Assembly (NCBI RefSeq): GCF_000701425.1 | Contig: NZ_JNIW01000043.1 | Coordinates: forward strand, 1 to 30,698 | Source of the DNA: Deinococcus frigens DSM 12807 | GTDB lineage: Bacteria > Deinococcota > Deinococci > Deinococcales > Deinococcaceae | Length of the DNA stretch: 30,698 bases | Direction: 5' to 3' | Shown here: positions 7,697 through 14,035 of the stretch, piece after piece | Layout of the letters: the number at the start of each line of letters is the position of its first letter | Position numbering within the stretch: position 1 is the first letter of the stretch | Translations under genes and position numbers: made by a program | Notes under the pieces: generated by a model | Seen by the model: only the letters and a program-made list of their open reading frames with translations | Told to the model about the DNA's origin: nothing | Database searches by the model: none

Positions 7697-7793
7697 ATCA
7701 AATGGTTCCAGAATGGGCCGAAATGCTACCTAAATTGGGTCTATTCCCAATCTGCTATTGACATCAAATGATCCCAGTCGTATTCTATTCCCA
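7697..7793. promoter_or_regulatory. Divergent control region with operator-like repeats
   Basis: Three repeat signals are visible. (a) A 15-base motif beginning ATCAAATG and ending CCAG occurs at 7697-7711 and 7763-7777, 13 of 15 identical. (b) TCTATTCCCA occurs exactly at 7740-7749 and 7784-7793, and inverted at 7974-7983 inside the Cro-like gene. (c) ATTGGG/CCCAAT form a perfect inverted repeat at 7734-7739 and 7746-7751. One copy of (a) sits between the -35 and -10 of the early promoter and one copy of (b) covers its start point. This is where repressor or Cro binding should block transcription. Confidence 0.7.
7758..7786 (+). promoter_or_regulatory. Early rightward promoter (leaderless)
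   Basis: The -35 TTGACA (7758-7763) and -10 TATTCT (7781-7786) are separated by exactly 17 bases. The expected start point, 6-7 bases after the -10, coincides with the A of the ATG at 7793, and no ribosome-binding site precedes that ATG. The first gene should therefore be made from a leaderless mRNA, which is common in Deinococcus. Confidence 0.8.
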
Positions 7794-8014
7794 TGCCGGA
7801 AAACACCTCTCTAGATGCCACTGCGGCAGCAGCCCGCGCCGCTCTCGCCGCGCGTGGTCTGTCTGCACGCGGTTTGGCACGCAGGCTGGGCATGAATAAG
7901 CGGACCGTTACCGACTTTCTTTTTGAGCGTCGGGAAACCCGCCCCAGCACTCGCCTCTCAATTTGCCGTGAGTTGGGAATAGATCAAGAATCAACGAAAG
8001 GCGCAGCCGCATGA
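7793..8014 (+). CDS. Small HTH protein, Cro-like
   Basis: A 73-aa protein with a compact helix-turn-helix (LSARGLARRLGMNKRTVTDFLFERR, about residues 23-47), a basic recognition helix and little else. It is the first gene of the rightward early operon and faces the repressor across the control region, so a Cro-like role (turning down the repressor or early promoter) is likely. Translation probably begins on a leaderless transcript. Its 3' end contains an inverted copy of the TCTATTCCCA motif (7974-7983). Its stop overlaps the next ATG as ATGA. Confidence 0.8.
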   Translation: MPENTSLDATAAAARAALAARGLSARGLARRLGMNKRTVTDFLFERRETRPSTRLSICRELGIDQESTKGAAA

Positions 8015-8154
8015 CCGTCATCCGTGACCACCTACCCACCCCTGGCCCTGAGCGTGACCGGGCCATCCAGAACGCCTTGCGCGTGCTGATCACGCACCAA
8101 CCCACTCGTCCCGCCCCCGTGGCGTCAGAGCGGCCCGCCAAAAGGACGGGCTGA
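8011..8154 (+). CDS. 47-aa small early ORF
   Basis: A small basic protein, MTVIRDHLPTPGPERDRAIQ to the C-terminus PAKRTG. The ATG overlaps the stop of the Cro-like gene as ATGA, which is the main support. One amphipathic stretch (ERDRAIQNALRVLI) is seen, with no recognised domain. Function unknown. Confidence 0.5.
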   Translation: MTVIRDHLPTPGPERDRAIQNALRVLITHQPTRPAPVASERPAKRTG

Positions 8155-8164
8155 AACCAAAAAA

Positions 8165-8197
8165 GCGCGCCTACACGGGCTACAGACCCAGGCGCGC
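8165..8197 (+). other. Hairpin between early genes
   Basis: An 8-bp inverted repeat (GCGCGCCT at 8165-8172, AGGCGCGC at 8190-8197) with a 17-base loop that can itself pair GGG with CCC. No T-run follows on the plus strand, so it is not a classical terminator. It lies in one of the very few untranslated gaps of the operon, just before the AAAGGAG site of the next gene; mRNA processing or antitermination site is possible. Confidence 0.4.
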
Positions 8198-8219
8198 ACT
8201 CAACTAAAGGAGTTCCACC

Positions 8220-8645
8220 ATGTTACACGAAGTCCCCACCGTCCGCCCTCAACTCGCCCGCGCCCACGCGCCCCGCTGCGCCCACTGCGGACGCCCGCTG
8301 ACCCATCCTGGCACCGTCATCGCGTTCGTGGGCGTCGTGGGTCCAGAGTGCCGCCACAAATTCACGCATCTGATCGCCCTGGTGGCCGAGGTGGAAATGC
8401 TGTCATTCAACATCGACGATCAAGGCAGCCAGAGATTGGCGCACCTGATCTGGAGCCGCCTGTGCAGGCTCGGATTCGTGGTCACCAAGCACGCCGACAC
8501 CACCAAACGGACGTTGTGGCTGGAAGTGGACAGCAGGGTCAGCCGGAAGGGCGCAGACGTGGTCAAGCGCTACGAAACGGTACGCGCCGAATTCGAGCAG
8601 CAGCTCAAGCTGGCGCAGGCCGAGCGTGAAGCGGTGGGGGCATGA
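8220..8645 (+). CDS. Zinc-finger-like hypothetical protein (DUF6011-like)
   Basis: A 141-aa protein with a Cys-rich N-terminal motif, RCAHCGRPLTHPG...VVGPECRHK (about residues 20-47), resembling the DUF6011 treble-clef-like element common in actinophage and Deinococcus phage genomes. The C-terminal part (about 60-140) is helical and charged. It has a good ribosome site (AAAGGAG) 6 bases upstream of the ATG. Nucleic-acid binding is plausible but not shown. The stop overlaps the next ATG by 4 bases. Confidence 0.72.
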   Translation: MLHEVPTVRPQLARAHAPRCAHCGRPLTHPGTVIAFVGVVGPECRHKFTHLIALVAEVEMLSFNIDDQGSQRLAHLIWSRLCRLGFVVTKHADTTKRTLWLEVDSRVSRKGADVVKRYETVRAEFEQQLKLAQAEREAVGA

Positions 8646-8887
8646 AGCCCCTGCTGGTCTTCGAGGATCAGCCACGTCTGCTCGCGCAGGTGGAGCTGGA
8701 CCCCCACGCCAATCAACACAGCCCGGACCGGCCTTACCGGGTGGTGCTGTTTGAGCCGGAGGACAACGTGCTGGACACCGAGCTGCCCCACGCCGTCCGC
8801 AACTTTTCCTGGGACGAGCTGCTGGCGCTGCAAACGGCCATTCACGAGCTGCTCCAGGTGCCAGCCAAAACCGAGGTTTCCCAGTGA
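8642..8887 (+). CDS. Small acidic hypothetical protein
   Basis: An 81-aa acidic protein (MKPLLVFEDQPRLLAQVELD...) with a beta-prone first half and a C-terminal helix (WDELLALQTAIHELLQV). No family recognised. Coupled on both sides by 4-base overlaps (ATGA upstream, GTGA downstream). Confidence 0.68.
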   Translation: MKPLLVFEDQPRLLAQVELDPHANQHSPDRPYRVVLFEPEDNVLDTELPHAVRNFSWDELLALQTAIHELLQVPAKTEVSQ

Positions 8888-9060
8888 CCCGCCACGAGAC
8901 CCTGACCATCCTGGCAGCAGCGCTGCTGGCGGCTGCCGGGTTCGTGTCCACCATGCCCACCCCGCTGTCGGTGGCGCTGGCCTGCGCCGGTGCGGTGGTG
9001 GCGGTGTGTGGGCAGCGGGTGCAGCGGCGCGAGTTGGCGGCGCTGAAGGTGCGGGCATGA
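8884..9060 (+). CDS. 58-aa two-helix membrane protein
   Basis: A small protein with a GTG start overlapping the previous stop as GTGA. Two hydrophobic stretches (LTILAAALLAAAGFV and SVALACAGAVVAVCG) are joined by a short STMPTPL turn, followed by a basic tail (QRVQRRELAALKVRA). It looks like a hairpin inner-membrane protein with a cytoplasmic basic end. Function unknown. Confidence 0.6.
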   Translation: MTRHETLTILAAALLAAAGFVSTMPTPLSVALACAGAVVAVCGQRVQRRELAALKVRA

Positions 9061-9254
9061 CCCTGGTCCTCTTTTTCAGCCTGACCTTGTTGTCAGTCGC
9101 CGTGCTGAGACAGGCGGCCCGTTTGGTACCCATTCCAACAGCGCCGCGCTATGAATGTGCCAGGCGCTCGCTGTGCGGTTGCGCGGACTACGGCAGGACT
9201 GCGCCGCGTGCGAATTGCCCCGAATGCTGGGGCAGCGGACGGGTGCGGGTATGA
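9057..9254 (+). CDS. 65-aa protein with membrane helix and Cys-rich tail
   Basis: Begins MTLVLFFSLTLLSVAVLRQA, a likely membrane anchor or signal. The second half carries five cysteines (YECARRSLCGCADYG...NCPECWGSG), which resembles a small zinc-binding knuckle of the DnaJ-type CxxCxG kind. ATGA overlaps at both ends. No function assigned. Confidence 0.6.
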   Translation: MTLVLFFSLTLLSVAVLRQAARLVPIPTAPRYECARRSLCGCADYGRTAPRANCPECWGSGRVRV

Positions 9255-9493
9255 CGCCCTCTCCAGCACAGGAGCAAATGGACGCGCTGAAAGGCTGTGA
9301 GCCAGCTCTACTGGCCGATTACATGGTGGCCGAGGGCAACGCGGGCAGCTTTTTCAGGGCGATCTCCGTGGCGCTGCGCCGCGCCGATCCGGTCAACCGC
9401 TTCAAGCTCTATCAGGCGTTTACTGATCCGCTGTACGGTTATCTGATCCGGCAGCGCTTGTGGGCCGAGAAGAACGGCTGGGAGTCCGCATGA
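9251..9493 (+). CDS. 80-aa hypothetical protein
   Basis: A mostly helical protein (MTPSPAQEQMDALKGCEPAL..., with FFRAISVALRRADPVNRFKLYQAF). No family recognised, no membrane segment. Coupled by ATGA at both ends, and at a typical density and codon bias for this operon. Confidence 0.62.
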   Translation: MTPSPAQEQMDALKGCEPALLADYMVAEGNAGSFFRAISVALRRADPVNRFKLYQAFTDPLYGYLIRQRLWAEKNGWESA

Positions 9494-9759
9494 CCGGCGA
9501 GTGGCTGCCCCACACCTCCAGCACCCGGCGACTCGACGAGGACCTGAAAGCGAGGGGCTACCTCATGCGGTGGCGGGCCGCTGACGTCACCGTGACCGCC
9601 CCGGATGGCTGGCAGGCCGTATTCACGGGCCAGACCGTTGCCGCCATGATGCGCAGCGCCTACGCCTCAGCGCAGGAACACGAGGCCGAGAAGTTTGTGG
9701 CGCGCATCGAAGAACGCGTACAGCGCCCCAGCACGCGGGGCAACAGGTGGGGAACGTGA
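9490..9759 (+). CDS. 89-aa hypothetical protein
   Basis: A small alpha/beta protein: after TRRLDEDLKARGYLMRWRA a beta hairpin-like TVTAPDGWQAVFTG, then a C-terminal helix rich in Ala, Glu and Arg. No family recognised. Start overlaps the previous stop as ATGA; its stop overlaps the next GTG. Confidence 0.6.
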   Translation: MTGEWLPHTSSTRRLDEDLKARGYLMRWRAADVTVTAPDGWQAVFTGQTVAAMMRSAYASAQEHEAEKFVARIEERVQRPSTRGNRWGT

Positions 9760-9929
9760 AACGCTCTGGCCGCCAGCGGCGCAACCTGCTGAACCGGGCG
9801 CTGCTGTTCATCGAGAAGCGCAAGCTGCACCACCTGCCCGCGAAGGTGCAGTGGAAATCGCCACGCTGCCATCTGGCCAGCGCGTTCCTCACGGACTGGC
9901 GTGAGCATCAGCGGCGGTACTCGCGGTGA
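9756..9929 (+). CDS. 57-aa basic hypothetical protein
   Basis: A strongly basic small protein (VKRSGRQRRNLLNRALLFIEKRKLHHL...) that could bind nucleic acid. The GTG at 9756 is chosen for its GTGA overlap with the previous stop and the AGGTGGGG just upstream. Function unknown. Confidence 0.55.
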   Translation: MKRSGRQRRNLLNRALLFIEKRKLHHLPAKVQWKSPRCHLASAFLTDWREHQRRYSR

Positions 9930-10096
9930 GCGGGGCGCATCTGCTGTTGATGGTGCGCCTGGGCGTCATGGCCGGGCTGTGGCGGTACGTGCTGGGCCTG
10001 GAAATCGCCGAGCAGCGGGCCGAGTGCTGCGCCCTGTGTGGGCATCCCGGCTGTGACGGCAGCCTGGCGCACTGCCCGGAACGGTGGGCGCTGTGA
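9926..10096 (+). CDS. 56-aa Cys-rich hypothetical protein
   Basis: GTG start overlapping the previous stop. A hydrophobic first half (GAHLLLMVRLGVMAGLWRYV) is followed by ECCALCGHPGCDGSLAHC, a probable zinc-binding knuckle. Similar in plan (hydrophobic then Cys-rich) to the 65-aa protein at 9057-9254. Function unknown. Confidence 0.55.
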   Translation: MSGAHLLLMVRLGVMAGLWRYVLGLEIAEQRAECCALCGHPGCDGSLAHCPERWAL

Positions 10097-10509
10097 GCGC
10101 CGTGACGATGGCCCGGGCGCTGGAGATCATGGGCCAGCAGGGAGGCCGCTGGTGGACGACGGGGCAGATGGCCGCCGCGCTGGGTTGCCCGCCCGAGGGG
10201 GGCCACCGGGTGCTGCAACAGGCCCGCGCTGCCGGACCTGTCCGGCAGCGCGGGGACGGTCAGTTTCAGCGCTTCGATGTGCGGGCCTGCCTGCTGGCCC
10301 ACCTGCGGGCGAATCCGGCCATGCATTACACGCCCGGTTGCCTGTCGTGGGAACTTCCAGACCTGGCGCTGAGTGCCGATGAGGTGGCCGCGCATCTGGT
10401 AGCCCTGATGGGGAGCGGCGAGCTGGAGCTGTGGGCCTGCCTGCCCACCGAGCTGGGCGGGTATTACGAGATCCGCCAGTCCGGGAACGGCCAGGCGGTG
10501 AGCGAATGA
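10093..10509 (+). CDS. Winged-helix-like hypothetical protein
   Basis: A 138-aa protein. The segment WWTTGQMAAALGCPPEGGHRVLQQARAAGPVRQRG (about residues 17-51) has the shape of a helix-turn-helix with a following wing, and a second similar segment may lie at HYTPGCLSWELPDLALSADEVAAHLVAL. Two tandem winged helices would suit a DNA-binding regulator or replication accessory protein. The GTG at 10093 gives a GTGA overlap; a further GTG lies three codons upstream. Confidence 0.62.
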   Translation: MSAVTMARALEIMGQQGGRWWTTGQMAAALGCPPEGGHRVLQQARAAGPVRQRGDGQFQRFDVRACLLAHLRANPAMHYTPGCLSWELPDLALSADEVAAHLVALMGSGELELWACLPTELGGYYEIRQSGNGQAVSE

Positions 10510-10697
10510 CCCGCCGCCCCGCCCGCCGTCTGCTGCTGCTGGCCGCGCTGCTGTTGCTGGCCGCCGTGGCGCTGGCCGGACACGCCGATCCCCAGCGCCC
10601 TGCCGTATCGCTGGCCCTCATCGCCTGTTTTACCGGGGCGTGGCTGTCTGCCTGGATCGGCGCGGCCCGCACCCTGAACCGGGAGGTTCAATCATGA
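10506..10697 (+). CDS. 63-aa two-helix membrane protein
   Basis: MTRRPARRLLLLAALLLLAA starts with a basic end followed by a membrane helix; a second helix is VSLALIACFTGAWLSAWIG. Arg-rich N-terminus suggests both ends lie in the cytoplasm. Coupled by ATGA on both sides. No function assigned; the position before a replication-type gene is not that of a holin. Confidence 0.6.
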   Translation: MTRRPARRLLLLAALLLLAAVALAGHADPQRPAVSLALIACFTGAWLSAWIGAARTLNREVQS

Positions 10698-12580
10698 CCA
10701 GCAAAGCAGTTGCCAAGCCCAAGATCAGCCTGAAACAAACTAAGAAGGAAACCGTCACCACGCCGATCAGTGCCCACGAGGCTAGAAAGAAATTCGGTCC
10801 GAAGGGCAAGCAGGCAGACGCCGAATCCGACATCCCCTTCCACCAAATCGACGCGGCCATCGGCGGGGCCAGCGCGCCGGAGCTGACGCCAGTGGACGTG
10901 GTGGCCGTGCCGGTTGTGGCCCTGGGCGACGGTGAGCCGAACCAGATCCGCCCTGTGCCCTGGAACACCATCCACAACAGCCCGCTGAATCCGCGCAAAT
11001 CCTTTGAGAAGGACGCGCTGAAAGAACTGGCGATCAGCATTTACCGCGAGGGTCTCCAGCAGAACCTGGTGGTGCGGCCCCACCCGACGCTGCCCGGTCA
11101 GTACGAGATCGCGGCGGGCGAGCGGCGCTGGCGGGCCATTGGCCTGCTGACAGGCGGCTTCGAGGTGGGTGAGGGTGAGGCCCGCGAGTGGCTGGAGCTG
11201 CCCGCCACCACCCCAGTCAACGTGCTGGTGCGTACGTTGAGCGATCTGGAGCTGCTCCAGGTGGCCACCGCCGAGAACGTCCAGCGTCGCCGCATGACCC
11301 CACTGGAGGAGGCCGATGCCTTCGCCGGGCTGATCGATCTGGGATCGGACGTCGACGACATCGCCAGCCGCTTTGGGTACGGACGGCGCACGGTCATCCG
11401 GCGCATCCAGATCAGCCGCAACCTGATCGCGCCCATCCGCGAGAAGTACAACGCGGGCGATCTGACCCTGGCCCAGGTGGAGGTGCTGGCCGTGGCCGGG
11501 CCGGAGACACAGGAAGTGGTGTGGGAGCAGATCAAGTTTGCGCCCCAGCGGTTCTCGGCTGCGGACCTCCGGGAAAAGCTGAACGCCCGGTCCTTCCTGG
11601 TCAAGCACCGCCAGTTCCCCGCGCCCTGGTACACCGGCGCAATGGTGCAAGACGATCTGTTCGGCGACGTGGAACCGTACTTCGTGGACGCGAAGCAGGC
11701 GCTGGAGTTGCAGGTCAAGCACGCCCGCCTTCTGGCCGACAAGGATGTGAAGAAGGGCGCGGCGTTTGCCTCGGTGGGCCTAGATGATCAAAAGTACCGC
11801 TATGAGAGCGGCGGGACTGGCGTGGTGTATTCCATCGCAGCCAGGAGTGGCGAGCTGGTGCGCTGGGAAGAAATGGGGCCGCTTCAGTCGTACCAAAAGC
11901 CCACCAGCGAGTATGTGGCGGGCGATATGGCGCAGGCACGGGAACAGCGGCAGGCCAGTCCCGCCGCACCTGCCCAGTCTGCTGGACCCCGCTACCCCAG
12001 CAAGGATCAGGCCAACACCTGGGCCGCTGGCCGGTCCCTGGACGCCGCCACGACGGACCGCGCGCTGCTGGAGGCCGCCTACGTTCTGCACCACCTGTTC
12101 ACCGGGACCACGCCCTTCGAGGTGCCGGGCCGGGGCCTGGCGCTGGACCTCGCCAACCGGCACGCGGACGGCGCGCTGCTGCTGGACGGCACCGAACTTG
12201 TTCTTCCGGAGCCTGGCGATATGGCGAGCGAGACCCGGAACATGACGGCGGCCCTGCGCGCCCTGATCACGTTACCGGAGGAGGCCAGGACGACGCTGTT
12301 CCGCTCCTACCTGCTGGGCGAGCTGGACATCAATATCGATGTTGAGATGGAGGCCGCGCTGGCCGCCGAGGCTGGCCCGTTCATCCTGGACGAGTTGTAC
12401 CTGAACGCCTGCAACCGCGTGGCCCTGCTGGAGCTGTGGGCAGACGTGGGGCTGTCGCCAGAGGACAGCGAGGCCCAGAAGGACGAAACGCTGCGCGCCG
12501 AGCTGCTGGCTGGAGCTGCGGATTTCCAGGCCCAGGGCTTCTTGCCGCGCCCGCTGCGGGCGACTGGGTCTGAAGAATGA
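10694..12580 (+). CDS. ParB-like protein (ParB/Srx fold)
   Basis: A 628-aa protein. The ParB core is clear: NPRKSF (about residue 99), GLQQNLVVRPHP, GERRWRA (about 142) and ENVQRR (about 194), the last three being the conserved ParB CTP-binding boxes. A DNA-binding helix-turn-helix follows (DIASRFGYGRRTVIRRIQIS, about 220-240). The C-terminal half (about 330-628) is not recognised and makes it roughly twice the size of a chromosomal ParB. No ParA is visible in the window, so plasmid-type partition is doubtful; phage ParB-like proteins of early operons are often linked to replication, transcription control or nuclease activity. ATG overlaps the previous stop as ATGA. Confidence 0.85.
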   Translation: MTSKAVAKPKISLKQTKKETVTTPISAHEARKKFGPKGKQADAESDIPFHQIDAAIGGASAPELTPVDVVAVPVVALGDGEPNQIRPVPWNTIHNSPLNPRKSFEKDALKELAISIYREGLQQNLVVRPHPTLPGQYEIAAGERRWRAIGLLTGGFEVGEGEAREWLELPATTPVNVLVRTLSDLELLQVATAENVQRRRMTPLEEADAFAGLIDLGSDVDDIASRFGYGRRTVIRRIQISRNLIAPIREKYNAGDLTLAQVEVLAVAGPETQEVVWEQIKFAPQRFSAADLREKLNARSFLVKHRQFPAPWYTGAMVQDDLFGDVEPYFVDAKQALELQVKHARLLADKDVKKGAAFASVGLDDQKYRYESGGTGVVYSIAARSGELVRWEEMGPLQSYQKPTSEYVAGDMAQAREQRQASPAAPAQSAGPRYPSKDQANTWAAGRSLDAATTDRALLEAAYVLHHLFTGTTPFEVPGRGLALDLANRHADGALLLDGTELVLPEPGDMASETRNMTAALRALITLPEEARTTLFRSYLLGELDINIDVEMEAALAAEAGPFILDELYLNACNRVALLELWADVGLSPEDSEAQKDETLRAELLAGAADFQAQGFLPRPLRATGSEE

Positions 12581-13005
12581 AACAGACCTTGAAAGTGGCT
12601 GTGGACGCCATCAAACACGAGTACAGCCCGAAAGGTACGCCCCTCACGGTCCTGCACCTGGAGCTGCCCAGCGGCGCGGACCTGAAGTTCCTCCAGCGCG
12701 CCCACCGCATCAGCCACAAGGACGACGGGTGGGTGAGCGCCACGTTCACTCTGCGCATTTACGGCGGCGGGGACCGGCGCACCTGGAACGTCACGAGCCG
12801 GGGCAGCAAAACGAAGGATTTCAAGGTGGTGGCGGTGGCCGAGGTGTTCTTCAGCGCGGGCAGCCGCTTCGAGCAGTACTTCAATCCGGTGGACCCGGAC
12901 CGCATCGACATCGAACTGGACGTGGAGATCCTGGAAGCCCAGGACAACACGCCGCTGTTCGGCAGCAACAAGAAGAAAGACGAGGACGAGGGGCTGAACG
13001 CATGA
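12577..13005 (+). CDS. Hypothetical early protein with charged tail
   Basis: A 142-aa protein with beta-prone central segments (WVSATFTLRIYGGGDRRTWNV, FKVVAVAEVFF) and a C-terminus NKKKDEDEGLNA. The beta-rich body followed by an acidic tail is loosely like a single-stranded-DNA-binding protein, but no family motif is seen. It sits between the ParB-like and replication genes. Coupled by ATGA at both ends. Confidence 0.65.
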   Translation: MKQTLKVAVDAIKHEYSPKGTPLTVLHLELPSGADLKFLQRAHRISHKDDGWVSATFTLRIYGGGDRRTWNVTSRGSKTKDFKVVAVAEVFFSAGSRFEQYFNPVDPDRIDIELDVEILEAQDNTPLFGSNKKKDEDEGLNA

Positions 13006-13259
13006 AGATCGGTTACAAGGTGGCTTACATGATGACCGGCCCGACGGGGCTGGTCACGCACAATTCGGAGCGCTTCACGGCTCAGGAATTCGGCAGCATG
13101 CGCGAGTGCCGGGAGATGGCGCAGTGGTGTGCCGACAATTTGAAGGGTGTGGACCACATCAGCCCGGTGGTCATCCAGGAACTGAGTGAGCGGGACCACC
13201 TGGAACATGACGGGCAAGATTCCATCAGCGTGCCGCTGGGCCGCGAGCGGGGCTGGTGA
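13002..13259 (+). CDS. 85-aa hypothetical protein
   Basis: A small mixed alpha/beta protein (MKIGYKVAYMMTGPTGLVTH..., with SMRECREMAQWCADNL). No family recognised. ATGA overlap upstream and GTGA overlap downstream. Confidence 0.62.
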   Translation: MKIGYKVAYMMTGPTGLVTHNSERFTAQEFGSMRECREMAQWCADNLKGVDHISPVVIQELSERDHLEHDGQDSISVPLGRERGW

Positions 13260-14035
13260 CCGTGACTCCTGCCCAGATTCGCGGCCTGACATTGCGCCAT
13301 CCCTGGCCCGCCATGTTCCTGTTAGACGACGGCCCCAAACGGCTGGAGAACCGGGACTGGCCGCCCCCCAAGCGCATGCTGGGGCAACTGCTGGCCCTGC
13401 ACGGCGGCGCGCTGCCCAAGCCAGGCGAGCGCAAGTATCTCAAGGAAATTCAGCACGATCTGACCTACGTGGGCGAAGTCTTCGACGATCCCGACGCGGG
13501 CGTGAGCTTCAGCGACGAGGAGTTGCTGGGGTTCTGCGTTCCGGGCATCTATGGCGTGGCCCGCCTATCGGAAGTGGTACAGCGGAGTGATGATCCGTGG
13601 TTCACCGGCCCTTTCGGCTGGGTGCTGAGCGACTTCGTGCCGATTGACCCACCGTTGGTGGACCACAGCCCCAGCCATCAGGGACTGTGGACGATTGAGC
13701 CTGGCACGCTGGCCACCCTGCGCGTGCGGTACCGCGCGGCCCAGGGCGGGACTGAGCAGGCGGCAGACCCTGCGCCCCAGCCACTGGCCCCGGCCTTACC
13801 GCCCAGGGCTTCTCAGCCCGAACTGTTCTGCCCAGGCACGCCGATCACCAACCTGAAGCAGACCTTCTGGCCCGGCACGCTCTACGGGCTGGCCGTGGGA
13901 GATGAATGGATCACGGTCACGCGCGCAACGGGTGGCCTGTGCCGCTGGCGGGCCATGCGGGGCGGCCAGACCGGGGAAGGGCCGCGCTCAGCCTTCGACG
14001 ACTTCGTGGCGCAGATGCAGGAGCTGGTGGCATGA
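13256..14035 (+). CDS. ASCH/PUA-like domain protein
   Basis: A 259-aa protein whose N-terminal 150 residues look like an ASCH-type beta-barrel: LTLRHPWPAMFLLDDGPKRLENRDW, GQLLALHGG, GIYGVARLSEVV, FGWVLSDF. The family binds RNA or modified nucleotides. A Pro/Ala linker (about 160-190) joins a second, smaller beta-rich domain (about 195-259). The GTG at 13256 gives a GTGA overlap with the previous gene; its own stop overlaps the replication gene. The precise role in a phage early operon is unknown. Confidence 0.72.
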   Translation: MTVTPAQIRGLTLRHPWPAMFLLDDGPKRLENRDWPPPKRMLGQLLALHGGALPKPGERKYLKEIQHDLTYVGEVFDDPDAGVSFSDEELLGFCVPGIYGVARLSEVVQRSDDPWFTGPFGWVLSDFVPIDPPLVDHSPSHQGLWTIEPGTLATLRVRYRAAQGGTEQAADPAPQPLAPALPPRASQPELFCPGTPITNLKQTFWPGTLYGLAVGDEWITVTRATGGLCRWRAMRGGQTGEGPRSAFDDFVAQMQELVA

